NCBI RefSeq assembly: GCF_003353055.1
Contig: NZ_QKWJ01000016.1
Coordinates: 62,001-126,000 of the forward strand
Origin: Cupriavidus lacunae
GTDB lineage: Bacteria > Pseudomonadota > Gammaproteobacteria > Burkholderiales > Burkholderiaceae
DNA: 64,000 nucleotides
Reading direction: 5' to 3'
Shown piece after piece: positions 28,550 through 37,752 of the stretch. Within the stretch, counting starts at the first letter, position 1; each line of letters starts with the position of its first letter. A program made the translations under genes and the position numbers. Under the pieces are notes generated by a model, which ran no database searches, had not been told where the DNA came from, and was given only the letters and a program-made list of their open reading frames with translations.

Positions 28550-29209
28550 TCAAAGCGGCGACTCGCAAATGCCGAGCTGCTGTGCCATCAATACAAGCTC
28601 GGCAAGGCTGCGCGCCTTCATCTTGCGCATGGCCTGGCCGCGATGAATTTTCACGGTGACCTCGCTGATACTAAGCTCGCTGGCGATCTGCTTGTTCAGC
28701 AGACCGGCCACCACCATGCGCATGACCTCGGCCTCACGCGGCGTCAGGCTCTGGTAGCTGGCTCGCAGTTCATCCAGCTTACGCATGCCTTGGCGGCGAT
28801 GCTGATCCTTTTGCAAGGCGGCCGCCACGGCATCGAGCAGGTCCTGCTCGCGGAATGGCTTCGCCAAAAAATCCTCAGCGCCAGCCTTCATAGCGGCAAC
28901 GGTCATGGGGATGTCGCCGAAACCAGTCATAAAAATGATTGGGACCTGGATGCCCATTTGGGACAGCCGAGTCTGTAGGTCCAGGCCACTCTGCCCGCGG
29001 AGCCTGACATCGAGCAGAAGGCAAGTGGGCGCGTCCGGGAACGCGAATGCTAGCAGTTCGGCAGCGGATGCGAACAGTGCGACGCGCATCCCGACTGATC
29101 GGAAGAGGTTCTCCAACGCGCCGCGAAGCATCGCGTCGTCATCAACGATCAGCACCATCGCTTCATCACTCGCACTGGTGTCCGCGGTTACGAAGCTGTT
29201 GATTGTCAC
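28550..29209 (-). CDS. FixJ/NarL-type response regulator
   Basis: 219 residues. Receiver domain residues 18-135: VLIVDDDAMLRGALENLF, the phospho-accepting Asp in CLLLDVRLRGQSGLDL, Thr in FMTGFGD and Lys in FLAKPF. C-terminal LuxR-type HTH: LTPREAEVMRMVVAGLLNKQ, then IASELSISEVTVKIHRGQAM. Convergent with the giant hybrid sensor histidine kinase at 22849, which lacks its own receiver, so it is the probable cognate partner. Targets may include the hydrolase/transport block starting at 29686. A start further in (MVLIVDDD) is conceivable but lacks the usual N-terminal spacing. Confidence 0.92.
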   Translation of the reverse strand: MTINSFVTADTSASDEAMVLIVDDDAMLRGALENLFRSVGMRVALFASAAELLAFAFPDAPTCLLLDVRLRGQSGLDLQTRLSQMGIQVPIIFMTGFGDIPMTVAAMKAGAEDFLAKPFREQDLLDAVAAALQKDQHRRQGMRKLDELRASYQSLTPREAEVMRMVVAGLLNKQIASELSISEVTVKIHRGQAMRKMKARSLAELVLMAQQLGICESPL

Positions 29210-29685
29210 AGTCTATCTCCAGTGCACCAATCGGTGCGCGAGGCCTGGGCAGGCCCACTCCCGCCACCATGACTTGACCCCGCAAAACTCTCCATTACAT
29301 CACACAACCGGGATCTTGGACTACTTATACCATGGGGTTAGTTCAGTGTGACTCTTGGCGGCTGCCCCAGCCGGCCAGTTTGCAGGCTAACGCACATCGA
29401 ACCCGCACGCAGCCCCAATGCCTTCCTACGCCGCAAGGGTTGGCGAAGCCACTTCCTATTTCCTGTAGCACAGCCGGGCGGCTTCACGATGAAACCAAGG
29501 CTGCGGACGCCTAATACGATTCGACGATAGCGACGGCCGACAGCGCCGACTATTCTTCCCTCAGGTTGCGCTCCGGACACGAACGCCGGTCGCGGCCCTT
29601 ATGCCAAGCCGCCCCGACGCGGCTCTGCCCCGGCGGTGATGCCACGGCAGCCTCACTCTCGCCCCCCCCAAACAGGAGCAACGCA
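29210..29685. promoter_or_regulatory. Divergent intergenic region upstream of the hydrolase block
   Basis: 476 bases between the response regulator and the isochorismatase-like gene, transcribed outward in both directions. Short open frames here show no family resemblance. Promoters for both sides must lie here; no convincing boxes or operators were identified. A C-rich stretch precedes the CAGGAG ribosome-binding site of the next gene. Confidence 0.4.
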
Positions 29686-30372
29686 ATGTCGAACCCCAAG
29701 CTTGAAGTCCTCACCCCGCAGAACAGCCAGCTGATTTTCATCGACCATCAGCCGCAGATGGCTTTCGGCGTCCAGTCGATGGACCGCCAGGCGATGAAGA
29801 ACAACGTCGTCGGCCTGGCCAAGGCGGCAAAGCTCTTCAATATCCCGACGACGATCACCACCGTCGAGAGCGAGTCGTTCTCGGGCTTCACCTATCCGGA
29901 ACTGCTCGACGTGTTCCCGGACCAGAAGACGCTGGAGCGCACCTCGATGAACTCGTGGGACGACCAGAAGGTGCGCGATGCGCTCAAGGCCAACGGCCGC
30001 AACAAGGTGATCGTGGCCGGCCTGTGGACCGAGGTCTGCAACACCACCTTCGCGCTGTGCGCCATGCTTGAAGGCAACTACGAGATCTACATGGTCGCCG
30101 ACGCTTCGGGCGGCACCAGCAAGGAAGCCCACGACTACGCCATGCAACGCATGGTCCAGGCCGGCGTGGTGCCGGTGACCTGGCAGCAGGTGCTGCTCGA
30201 ATGGCAACGCGACTGGGCCCACCGCGACACCTATGACGCCGTAATGAAGCTGGTGAAGGAACACTCGGGCGCCTATGGCATGGGTGTCGACTACGCCTAC
30301 ACGATGGTCCACAAGGCCGCCCAGCGCACGGCTACGGGGCACGAATCCATCGCCCCGGTGCCCGCACGCTAA
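29686..30372 (+). CDS. Isochorismatase-like hydrolase (YcaC type)
   Basis: 228-residue cysteine hydrolase of the isochorismatase superfamily. Catalytic triad candidates: Asp in LIFIDHQPQMAFGV, Lys in NGRNKVIVAGLWTEVC, and the nucleophile Cys of TEVCNTTFAL. The ATG at 29686 follows CAGGAG. Members cleave amides or ethers in small metabolites; the substrate is unknown. A C-terminal piece of a close paralogue, GLDYAYTMVHKAAQRTAT, survives at 40722-40823. First gene of the plus-strand block running to 37752. Confidence 0.88.
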   Translation: MSNPKLEVLTPQNSQLIFIDHQPQMAFGVQSMDRQAMKNNVVGLAKAAKLFNIPTTITTVESESFSGFTYPELLDVFPDQKTLERTSMNSWDDQKVRDALKANGRNKVIVAGLWTEVCNTTFALCAMLEGNYEIYMVADASGGTSKEAHDYAMQRMVQAGVVPVTWQQVLLEWQRDWAHRDTYDAVMKLVKEHSGAYGMGVDYAYTMVHKAAQRTATGHESIAPVPAR

Positions 30373-30398
30373 ACAGCTGATCAAGAAGAAGATTGTCT

Positions 30399-30431
30399 TC
30401 GGCCTACGCACGATTTCCGTGCATAGGCCGA
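30399..30431. terminator. Intergenic hairpin after the isochorismatase-like gene
   Basis: TCGGCCTACGCACG and CGTGCATAGGCCGA form a 14-bp stem with a single mismatch around a 5-base loop, 27 bases past the stop. There is no T-run, so it may reduce rather than end transcription into the alpha/beta hydrolase, or protect the upstream mRNA. Confidence 0.5.
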
Positions 30432-30489
30432 TGCAACCAGCGATCTGATTTATCCAGGATTCCGAGCTAACTTTCAGCTAGCCCTAATC

Positions 30490-31479
30490 ATGCAAATAGA
30501 ACACACCCAGGAACAAGGTCACAACATCGATGCATCGCGCCGGCAACTGCTGGTAGGTAGCACCGTTGGCGCCGCGGCCGCATCGGTGGCGTCGCTGGCC
30601 GCACTGACGCCCACGGCTGCGCAAGCCGTGTCGGCCAGCAGCCGCGCCACGAAGCTGGGCCACTACGTCACGACCAAAGACGGCACGCGCATCTTCTACA
30701 AGGACTGGGGCACGGGCATCCCGGTGGTGTTCTCGCACGGCTGGCCGCTTAATGCCGACGCCTGGGACGCCCAGATGCTCTTTCTGGTCCAGAAGGGATT
30801 CCGGGTGATCGCCCATGACCGTCGCGGCCATGGCCGCTCGGACCAGCCCGCGCAGGGCAACAACATGGACACCTACGCCGACGACCTGGCTGCGCTGCTG
30901 GACGCCCTCGACATCAAGGGCGCAACGCTGGTCGGCCACTCCACCGGTGGCGGCGAAGTGGCGCACTACCTCGGTCGTCATGGCACGAAGCGCGTGGCCA
31001 AGGCGGTGCTGATCGGCGCGGTGCCGCCTATCATGCTCAAGACCGCGGCCAATCCGAACGGCCTGCCGATCGAAGTGTTCGACGGCATCCGCAAGGGCGT
31101 GGCGGAAAACCGCTCGCAATTTTACAAGGACCTGACCACACCGTTCTTCGGCTTCAACCGTCCGGGCGCCAAGGTTTCGCAAGGCACGATCGATGCGTTC
31201 TGGGCGCAGGGCATGGCCGGCGGCATCCTCGGCCAGTACGCCTGCATCAAGGAGTTCTCGGAAGTGGACTACACCGAGGACCTGAAGAAAATCACCGTGC
31301 CGACGCTGATCCTGCACGGTGACGACGACCAGATCGTACCTATCGACAATTCGGCCCGCCTGTCGGCCAAGATCGTCAAGAACGCCACGCTCAAGGTATA
31401 TCCGGGTGCGTCGCACGGCATGTGCGTGATCAACGCCGACCAGGTCAATGCCGACCTGCTGGCCTTCCTGAACGCATAA
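30490..31479 (+). CDS. Exported alpha/beta hydrolase (haloperoxidase/esterase-like)
   Basis: 329 residues. The N-terminus has a twin-arginine-like signal ([20 protein letters not shown] ending near AAQA), so the mature protein is periplasmic or membrane-attached. The body is an alpha/beta hydrolase of the non-heme chloroperoxidase type: [13 protein letters not shown] (oxyanion region), nucleophile Ser in [14 protein letters not shown], acid Asp in [12 protein letters not shown], and His in [14 protein letters not shown]. No strong ribosome-binding site is evident. It is followed six bases later by a second Tat-type enzyme, suggesting a periplasmic pair. Substrate unknown. Confidence 0.88.
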   Translation: MQIEHTQEQGHNIDASRRQLLVGSTVGAAAASVASLAALTPTAAQAVSASSRATKLGHYVTTKDGTRIFYKDWGTGIPVVFSHGWPLNADAWDAQMLFLVQKGFRVIAHDRRGHGRSDQPAQGNNMDTYADDLAALLDALDIKGATLVGHSTGGGEVAHYLGRHGTKRVAKAVLIGAVPPIMLKTAANPNGLPIEVFDGIRKGVAENRSQFYKDLTTPFFGFNRPGAKVSQGTIDAFWAQGMAGGILGQYACIKEFSEVDYTEDLKKITVPTLILHGDDDQIVPIDNSARLSAKIVKNATLKVYPGASHGMCVINADQVNADLLAFLNA

Positions 31480-31485
31480 GCCGAT

Positions 31486-33432
31486 ATGTCCATTACCCGC
31501 CGGCACTTCATCGCCTCGGCTGCCGCCCTCGGTGCGGCAGCCTCTTCGGAACTATTCGCCATGTCACCGAACCTGACTCCCGACCTCATTTTCGTCAACG
31601 GCAAGTTCGCCACGCTCGACCGTGCCAATCCGCAGGCCGATGCCGTGGCCATCCAGGACGGCCGCTTCGTCGGGGTGGGTACGCGCCAGGACCTCATGAA
31701 GCTGGCGGGAACGCAGACCAGGGTGATCGACCTGAACGGCCGGCGGGCCATTCCCGGGCTGATCGACAGCCACATGCATATCATCCGCGGCGGCCTGAAC
31801 TACAACATGGAGTTGCGCTGGGACGGTGTGCGTTCGCTGGCCGATGCGATGCGCATGCTCAAGGAACAGGTGGCGCGCACGCCCGCCCCACAATGGGTGC
31901 GCGTGGTCGGCGGGTTCACGGAACACCAGTTCGTGGAAAAACGCTTGCCAACCATCGAGGAACTGAACGCCGTGGCGCCCGATACCCCGGTATTCATCCT
32001 GCACCTCTATGACCGCGCCATTCTGAACGGCGCCGCGCTGCGCGCAGTAGGCTACCAGAAGGACACGCCGAACCCTCCGGGCGGCGAGATCGTGCGCGAC
32101 GCGCGCGGCAATCCCACCGGGCTGCTGCTGGCCAAGCCCAATGCGACCATCCTCTACGCCACGCTGGCCAAGGGTCCGAAGCTGCCGCCCGAGTATCAGA
32201 AGAACTCGACGCGCCATTTCATGCGCGAGGTGAACCGCCTTGGCGTGACCGGCGTGATCGACGCCGGCGGCGGCTACCAGAACTACCCCGAGGACTACAA
32301 CATCATCGAGGAGCTGCACAAGGAAGGCCACCTCACGGTGCGCCTGGCCTACAACCTGTTCACGCAGAAGCCCAAGGAAGAGCTGAGCGACTTCAAGACC
32401 TGGACGTCGACCGTGAAGCCAGGCCAGGGCGATGACCTCTATCGCCACAATGGCGCCGGCGAAATGCTGGTCTACACGGCGGCAGACTTCGAGGACTTCC
32501 GTGTCGAGCGCCCCGACATGGCGCCGTCGATGGAAGCCGACCTGGAGCCGGTGATCCGCCTGCTGGCCGAAAAGCGCTGGCCGTGGCGCCTGCATGCGAC
32601 CTATGATCAGACCATCACGCGCGCGCTCGACGTCTACGAGAAGGTCGCCAAGGACATCCCGTTCAACGGCCTGAACTGGTTCTTCGATCACGCCGAGACT
32701 ATTTCCGACCGCAATATCGACCGCATCGCGGCGCTCGGTGGCGGCATCGCGGTGCAGCACCGCATGGCCTACCAGGGCGAGTACTTTGTCGAGCGCTATG
32801 GCGCACGCGCTGCCGAAGCCACGCCGCCGGTCAAGAAGATGCTGGAAAGAGGTGTGAAGGTCGGCGCCGGCACCGACGCCACACGCGTGGCCTCGTACAA
32901 CCCGTGGGTCTCGCTGTACTGGCTGACCACGGGCAAGACCGTCGGCGGCATGTCGATGTATCCACAGGCCAACCTGCTCGATCGCGAAACGGCGCTGCGC
33001 CTGTGGACTGAGGCCAACACGTGGTTCTCATCCGAAGTGGGCAAGAAGGGCCAGATCAAGGTGGGCCAGCTGGCCGACCTGGCCGTGTTGTCGGCCGACT
33101 ACTTCTCGGTGCCGGGCGACGACATCCAGGACATCACGTCGGTGCTGACCGTGCTCGGCGGCAAAGTGGTCTATGGCGACAGCGAATTCGGCAAGCATTC
33201 GCCCGACATCCCGCCCGCGATGCCCGACTGGTCACCGGCCCGTCACGGCAGCCAGTACCAGCCGCGCCCGCAGGCCCAGGCGCGCGCGCTGGCGCTGAAC
33301 ACCGCGTGCGGCTGCGCCAGTTCGTGCGGCGTGCATGGCCATGCGCATGCCAATGCGTGGACCTCGAGCGTGCCGACGTCGGACGAAAGCACGTTCTGGG
33401 GCGCGCTGGGCTGCTCGTGCTGGGCATTCTGA
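31486..33432 (+). CDS. Exported amidohydrolase (YtcJ/DUF amidohydrolase-3 type) with Cys/His-rich tail
   Basis: 648 residues. Twin-arginine-like signal (MSITRRHFIASAAALGAAAS), then an amidohydrolase-3 body: LINGKFATLD-like start FVNGKFATLDRANPQ, metal His pair in PGLIDSHMHIIRGG, RLHATYDQ, FFDHAETI, and the late Asp in GAGTDATRVASYNPW. The last ~55 residues are unusual: CGCASSCGVHGHAHANAW and GCSCWAF, six cysteines and several histidines, looking like an added metal-binding tail. It is co-transcribed with the alpha/beta hydrolase and DoxX genes. Substrate unknown. Confidence 0.88.
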   Translation: MSITRRHFIASAAALGAAASSELFAMSPNLTPDLIFVNGKFATLDRANPQADAVAIQDGRFVGVGTRQDLMKLAGTQTRVIDLNGRRAIPGLIDSHMHIIRGGLNYNMELRWDGVRSLADAMRMLKEQVARTPAPQWVRVVGGFTEHQFVEKRLPTIEELNAVAPDTPVFILHLYDRAILNGAALRAVGYQKDTPNPPGGEIVRDARGNPTGLLLAKPNATILYATLAKGPKLPPEYQKNSTRHFMREVNRLGVTGVIDAGGGYQNYPEDYNIIEELHKEGHLTVRLAYNLFTQKPKEELSDFKTWTSTVKPGQGDDLYRHNGAGEMLVYTAADFEDFRVERPDMAPSMEADLEPVIRLLAEKRWPWRLHATYDQTITRALDVYEKVAKDIPFNGLNWFFDHAETISDRNIDRIAALGGGIAVQHRMAYQGEYFVERYGARAAEATPPVKKMLERGVKVGAGTDATRVASYNPWVSLYWLTTGKTVGGMSMYPQANLLDRETALRLWTEANTWFSSEVGKKGQIKVGQLADLAVLSADYFSVPGDDIQDITSVLTVLGGKVVYGDSEFGKHSPDIPPAMPDWSPARHGSQYQPRPQAQARALALNTACGCASSCGVHGHAHANAWTSSVPTSDESTFWGALGCSCWAF

Positions 33433-33460
33433 TCCACGTCGACCACATCGGAGAGCGGCC

Positions 33461-33895
33461 ATGGCCATCTCGACGCCCCCGCTAGCCACGGCCGGCAACA
33501 ACATGCACCGGCTGCCACGCTGGCTGCGCTGGATCGCCCTGCTGTTGCTGTGCGCAGCCTACCTGCAGGGCGGATTGGTCAAGCTGTTCGACTTCTCCAG
33601 CGCAGTGGCAGAGATGCAGCACTTCGGCCTGTCGCCCGCCGTGCCGCTGGCTGCGGCGACGATTGCGCTGGAGCTTGGTGCGTCGGCAATGATCCTGACC
33701 GGCTTCTGGCGCTGGCTCGGCGCACTGGCGCTCGCGGCGTTCACGCTGATGGCCACGTTCCTGGCCAACCGGTTTTGGAGCGCACCGCCCGAGGCGCAGT
33801 TCATGATGGCTAACGCGTTCTTCGAACATTTGGGCCTGGTGGGTGGATTCCTGCTAGTGGCGTGGGATGACCTTCGCACGCGGAGACAACCATGA
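33461..33895 (+). CDS. DoxX family membrane protein
   Basis: 144 residues with four hydrophobic helices (WLRWIALLLLCAAYLQGGLV, VPLAAATIALELGASAMILT, LGALALAAFTLMATFLAN, FFEHLGLVGGFLLVAWDDL) and the DoxX pattern GGLVKLFDFSSAV and FLANRFW. Such proteins are inner-membrane components linked to thiol/quinone chemistry in some organisms; the role here is unknown. The ATG at 33461 follows GAGAGCGG. Its stop overlaps the next start (ATGA). Confidence 0.85.
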   Translation: MAISTPPLATAGNNMHRLPRWLRWIALLLLCAAYLQGGLVKLFDFSSAVAEMQHFGLSPAVPLAAATIALELGASAMILTGFWRWLGALALAAFTLMATFLANRFWSAPPEAQFMMANAFFEHLGLVGGFLLVAWDDLRTRRQP

Positions 33896-35505
33896 CGCAA
33901 ACTGCCATCCCGGCGGCCAAGCCTGCATCGGGCGGCACGTTTGCCCCGCTGGCCCAACCCACGTTTGCGGTACTGTGGGTGGCCACGATCCTCGGTAACA
34001 TCGGCAGCTTCATGCGCGATGTGGCCAGCGCATGGCTGGCAACCGATCTTTCCACTTCACCGGCAGCGGTCGCCACGATCCAGGCGGCCGCCACGCTCCC
34101 CATTTTCCTGCTTGCGATTCCGGCCGGTGTGCTCTCCGACATCCTCGACCGGCGCCGCTTCCTGATTGTGATCCAGATCGGACTGGCCATGGTCAGCGGC
34201 ACGCTGATGCTGCTGGCGTGGCGCCAGGCGCTGACAATCGAAATCCTGATTGCACTGGCGTTCGTCGGCGGTGTAGGTGCGGCGATGATGGGGCCGACGT
34301 GGCAGTCGATCGTGCCCGAACTCGTGCCGCCGAGCACGCTGCGACAGGCCGTGGCACTGAACTCGCTGGGCGTGAATGTCGCCCGTGCGATTGGACCGGC
34401 TACCGGGGGTCTGCTGCTCGCGGCATTCGGCGCGGCTGCCACGTATAGCGCAGACCTGGTCAGCTATGTGTTCGTCGTCGCCGCGCTGATCTGGTGGAAG
34501 CGTCCCGAACAACCAAGCGATCCGCTGCGCGAGCACTTCTTCAGCGCTTTCCGCGCAGGCTTACGCTTCACGCGCGCGCATAGCAAGCTGCACGTAGTAT
34601 TGGCGCGCGCCGCCGTGCATTTTGCCTTCGGCAGCGGCGTATGGGCGTTGTTGCCGCTGGTGGCCCGTCAACTGTTGCATGGCGGTGCCAGCCTCTATGG
34701 TGTGTTGCTGGGCGCAGTGGGCGCTGGCGCGATCCTTGGCGCGCTGACGATGTCCAGGCTGCAGCAGCGGCTCGATGCAGATGGCATGGTGCTGTTGTCC
34801 GCGATCGTCACGGCGGTCGTCATGGCGGCGCTGTCGAGCGCACCACCCATATGGCTGGCATTGCCGCTACTGTTGCTGCTCGGCGCCGCGTGGATCATGG
34901 CGCTGACCACGCTCGGCGGCGCGGCGCAGGCGATCCTGCCGAACTGGGTGCGTGGTCGCGCGCTGGCGGTGTACCAGATGGTGTTCAACGGCGCGCTGGC
35001 TGGCGGCAGCCTGCTCTGGGGCTTCGTGGCGCAGGCACTGGGGACGCCGCACGCGTTGCTGATTGCCGCGGCGGGACTGGTCGTTACCGCCCTGATCCTC
35101 AACCGCATGCGGCTGCCGCGCGGCGAAGAAGACCTCGGTCCCGCACGTCACTGGCCCGAACCGGAGATGGCCGGCGAGATCGCGCACGACCGTGGTCCGG
35201 TGATGATCCTGATTGAATATTGCATCCCGCCCGCCAACCGCGATGCGTTCCTGCACGCGGTGCACAAGCTGTCGGAAGAGCGTCTGCGTGACGGCGCGTT
35301 CAGCTGGGGCGTGATGGAAGACCCGGCCAACCCCGAACTACTGACCGAGTGGTTCCTGGTCGAGTCCTGGGCCGAGCATTTGCGCCAGCACCAGCGGGTG
35401 CCCAATGCCGATGCCGATCTGCAACGCGACGTGGCAGGTTTCCACGTCGGCGCCAAGCCGCCGCAGGTGCGACACCTGCTCGGACTGGGCCTGCCGCCGG
35501 CGTAG
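33892..35505 (+). CDS. MFS transporter with C-terminal monooxygenase-like (ABM) extension
   Basis: 537 residues. Residues 1-410 are a 12-helix major facilitator of the MFS_3/EntS type (FAVLWVATILGNIGSFMRDV, LSDILDRRRFLIVIQIG, NSLGVNVARAIGPATGGLL). The last ~100 residues (PVMILIEYCIPPANRDAFL, GAFSWGVMEDPANPELLTEW, VESWAEHLRQHQRV) resemble a dimeric alpha+beta-barrel antibiotic-biosynthesis-monooxygenase domain, a fusion seen in this transporter group. Probably an exporter. Translationally coupled to doxX through an ATGA overlap. Confidence 0.88.
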   Translation: MTQTAIPAAKPASGGTFAPLAQPTFAVLWVATILGNIGSFMRDVASAWLATDLSTSPAAVATIQAAATLPIFLLAIPAGVLSDILDRRRFLIVIQIGLAMVSGTLMLLAWRQALTIEILIALAFVGGVGAAMMGPTWQSIVPELVPPSTLRQAVALNSLGVNVARAIGPATGGLLLAAFGAAATYSADLVSYVFVVAALIWWKRPEQPSDPLREHFFSAFRAGLRFTRAHSKLHVVLARAAVHFAFGSGVWALLPLVARQLLHGGASLYGVLLGAVGAGAILGALTMSRLQQRLDADGMVLLSAIVTAVVMAALSSAPPIWLALPLLLLLGAAWIMALTTLGGAAQAILPNWVRGRALAVYQMVFNGALAGGSLLWGFVAQALGTPHALLIAAAGLVVTALILNRMRLPRGEEDLGPARHWPEPEMAGEIAHDRGPVMILIEYCIPPANRDAFLHAVHKLSEERLRDGAFSWGVMEDPANPELLTEWFLVESWAEHLRQHQRVPNADADLQRDVAGFHVGAKPPQVRHLLGLGLPPA

Positions 35506-35543
35506 CGCCGCACCGATTTTCCCCCTCTCCAACCTTGTCTCAT

Positions 35544-35837
35544 ATGAAGCTCTATCTCATCTCCCTTGGCGCCGGCATCCTGGTCGGCATCATCTATGCA
35601 TTGATGCAGGTCCGCTCGCCTGCGCCGCCCGCAATTGCTTTGATCGGGCTGCTAGGCATGCTGATTGGCGAGCAGGTTGTGCCGCCGGTCAAGCGCATGC
35701 TGGCGGGCGAGCCAGTCACCATTGCATGGTTCCGCGGCGAATGCGTCCCGAAGATTACGGGTACACCGCCCAATGCGGACACGACCGTTCAACCGTCGGC
35801 ACCCCTCCCCGCGCGTAGCAAGGAAGGGAACCAGTAA
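35544..35837 (+). CDS. XapX domain protein
   Basis: 97 residues. The first ~50 are the XapX domain (LYLISLGAGILVGIIYALMQ, RSPAPPAIALIGLLGMLIGE), predicted as two membrane helices, followed by a cytoplasmic or periplasmic tail rich in Pro/Thr. The start at 35544 aligns with the family. XapX proteins are uncharacterised and are often encoded near hydrolases of this kind. Confidence 0.85.
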   Translation: MKLYLISLGAGILVGIIYALMQVRSPAPPAIALIGLLGMLIGEQVVPPVKRMLAGEPVTIAWFRGECVPKITGTPPNADTTVQPSAPLPARSKEGNQ

Positions 35838-35841
35838 CAGC

Positions 35842-36990
35842 ATGAGTCGTTCCCGAAAGCAGCCCGAAGCACCTACCAGCTGTACTAACGCAATCGCGCC
35901 CCGGCGCATTCACATCGCCCTGGCAGCGTCTTTGTCCGCGGCCGCGGCACCTGCCGTGGCGGACAACAACGTCGCGATCTATGGCCGGCTGAACACAGCA
36001 ATCGAGTATGTGACCGTGACCACCGCAACCGACGGCACCAGATCAGGCAATACGGCGCGCCTCACGAATAACCGCTCTGTGTTCGGCATGCGGGGCGAGG
36101 AGCAATTGGCCAATGGAATCAAGGCGATCTGGCAAATCGAAAGCGCCCTGTCGATTGACAACGGCACGGGGCAAATCGCCGCGCGAGATACCCGGCTCGG
36201 CCTTCAGAGCCCGTACGGCACCCTCTTCATGGGCAACTGGGACACGCCATACACAAGTGCAACCAAGAGCTACGACCCGTATTACCCCACCACTGCGGGT
36301 TACATGGCGCTGATAGGCAATGGCGCTGCGTCTACCAGCGACAATGTCCAGAACACCAGCTCATTTGATCGACGGCAGAAGAACTCGTTGCACTACCAGT
36401 CGCCGACGTGGCACGGCTTGAGCGGCGCCATCGCCTGGGGATTGCCGGAAGAAAAGACAACGGTGCCGCGCAATCCCGCGCTGTATTCCTTTGCCACCGC
36501 CTATGACCATGGCAACTTGAACCTGACGCTTGCCTATGAAATCCACCAGCACTATCAGACCAGCGGACGCAACGACGACGCAATAAAGGCTGGAGTTTCC
36601 TACCAGTTCCCGTCGACGCACATCAGTGCCTTGTATGAACGCCTGCACTATCGCACCGCCACTGGAGACCTTACGCGCAATGGCTACTATGTCTCGCTGA
36701 TACAGCAGCTTGGCACCGGTAGCATACGCGCCGGCTTCGCCTTTGTCGGCAATGGCACCGGTGCGGCTACGGAGACGATTGGATCCGTCCGCAGTGGTTC
36801 GGAAACCGGCGCATTTCAGGTAACGGTCGGCTATGACTATCCCCTTTCCAAACGAACCGCGCTATACGCTTACTACAGCCGCATCAACAACCGCAGCAAC
36901 GCGAGCTATGACTTCGCCATCAACAACATCGGCATCAAGGCTGGCGCCGACCCGCAGACGTTCGCCATTGCGATGCGGCACAGCTTCTGA
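35842..36990 (+). CDS. Gram-negative outer-membrane porin
   Basis: 382-residue general porin of the Burkholderiales type. The signal peptide is atypically long (about 40 residues, with RRIHIALAASLSAAAAPAVA), mature start DNNVAIYGRLNTAIEYV. The mature part alternates as expected for 16 strands and ends FAIAMRHSF with the C-terminal phenylalanine needed for assembly. It follows XapX by four bases, so uptake or efflux of the block's substrate is likely. Confidence 0.9.
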   Translation: MSRSRKQPEAPTSCTNAIAPRRIHIALAASLSAAAAPAVADNNVAIYGRLNTAIEYVTVTTATDGTRSGNTARLTNNRSVFGMRGEEQLANGIKAIWQIESALSIDNGTGQIAARDTRLGLQSPYGTLFMGNWDTPYTSATKSYDPYYPTTAGYMALIGNGAASTSDNVQNTSSFDRRQKNSLHYQSPTWHGLSGAIAWGLPEEKTTVPRNPALYSFATAYDHGNLNLTLAYEIHQHYQTSGRNDDAIKAGVSYQFPSTHISALYERLHYRTATGDLTRNGYYVSLIQQLGTGSIRAGFAFVGNGTGAATETIGSVRSGSETGAFQVTVGYDYPLSKRTALYAYYSRINNRSNASYDFAINNIGIKAGADPQTFAIAMRHSF

Positions 36991-37023
36991 CCGTCAGCCG
37001 ACCAATCTTCGTGGGAGACCGCA

Positions 37024-37752
37024 TTGACACCCGCACAGCTTCCCGACACGGGCCGCCGCGCTGATCTTTCGGGACCGGCGTTCGGCTGCATCCTGGCCTT
37101 CGTCGCAGGCTATGTAGACGTGGTCGGGTTCATTTCACTATTCGGCCTATTTACGGCACACGTGACAGGAAACTTCGTGATGATCGGCGTCGACATCGCC
37201 AGTGATTCGACCGGCCTGCTCGCCAAACTGCTTGCGCTGCCGACTTTTGCCTTGGCGGTTGCGGCCGCCAGGCTGACCGAGTCACGCATCGTACGGGACA
37301 AACCATCGGCACCCTCGCTGTTGCTATTTGCCGAGGCTGTGGCGCTGGTTCTCTTCATAATTGCCGGGCTCCACGCCTCTCCCATTTCCGATCCGGGTAC
37401 GCCGGCGGCCATCGGCGCCGGCATGCTTGCCGTAGTGGCCATGGGTATTCAGAACTCACTGTCCAGGACGTCTTTGTCAGACCTTGGCCCCACTACGATC
37501 ATGACGGGAAATACCACGCAAATTATCATTGACCTGGTGGACCTGCCATCCGCATCTGAGGCGGAACGCAAAGCCATACGCGCTCGGCTCAAAAAGATGG
37601 TACCGGCGCTCGCGGGTTTCGCATCGGGCGCCGCTCTCGGCGCCCTTGGCTATTCGATGCTTTCGATCTGGTGTGTAATGCTGCCAGCCGTGTTGCTGAC
37701 GGCGCTCAGTCTCTTGACTTGGCGCAATGGCGCAAACAGCCTTCAGAAGTGA
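37024..37752 (+). CDS. YoaK/DUF1275 family membrane protein
   Basis: 242 residues, start at TTG 37024 following GGGAGACC. Six or seven hydrophobic segments with the family signature FVAGYVDVVGFISLFGLFTA, HVTGNFVMIGVD and GIQNSLSRTSL, MTGNTTQIIIDL. The DUF1275 family has no established activity. Last gene of the plus-strand block. Confidence 0.88.
   Translation: MTPAQLPDTGRRADLSGPAFGCILAFVAGYVDVVGFISLFGLFTAHVTGNFVMIGVDIASDSTGLLAKLLALPTFALAVAAARLTESRIVRDKPSAPSLLLFAEAVALVLFIIAGLHASPISDPGTPAAIGAGMLAVVAMGIQNSLSRTSLSDLGPTTIMTGNTTQIIIDLVDLPSASEAERKAIRARLKKMVPALAGFASGAALGALGYSMLSIWCVMLPAVLLTALSLLTWRNGANSLQK

Noticed and set aside
31564..32760. 398-codon minus-strand open frame
   Set aside because: Antisense to the exported amidohydrolase; composition and lack of motifs mark it as a shadow.
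37024..37752. Transporter assignment for the DUF1275 protein
   Set aside because: The protein is clearly membranous, but nothing in the sequence defines a transported substrate, so no function is claimed.
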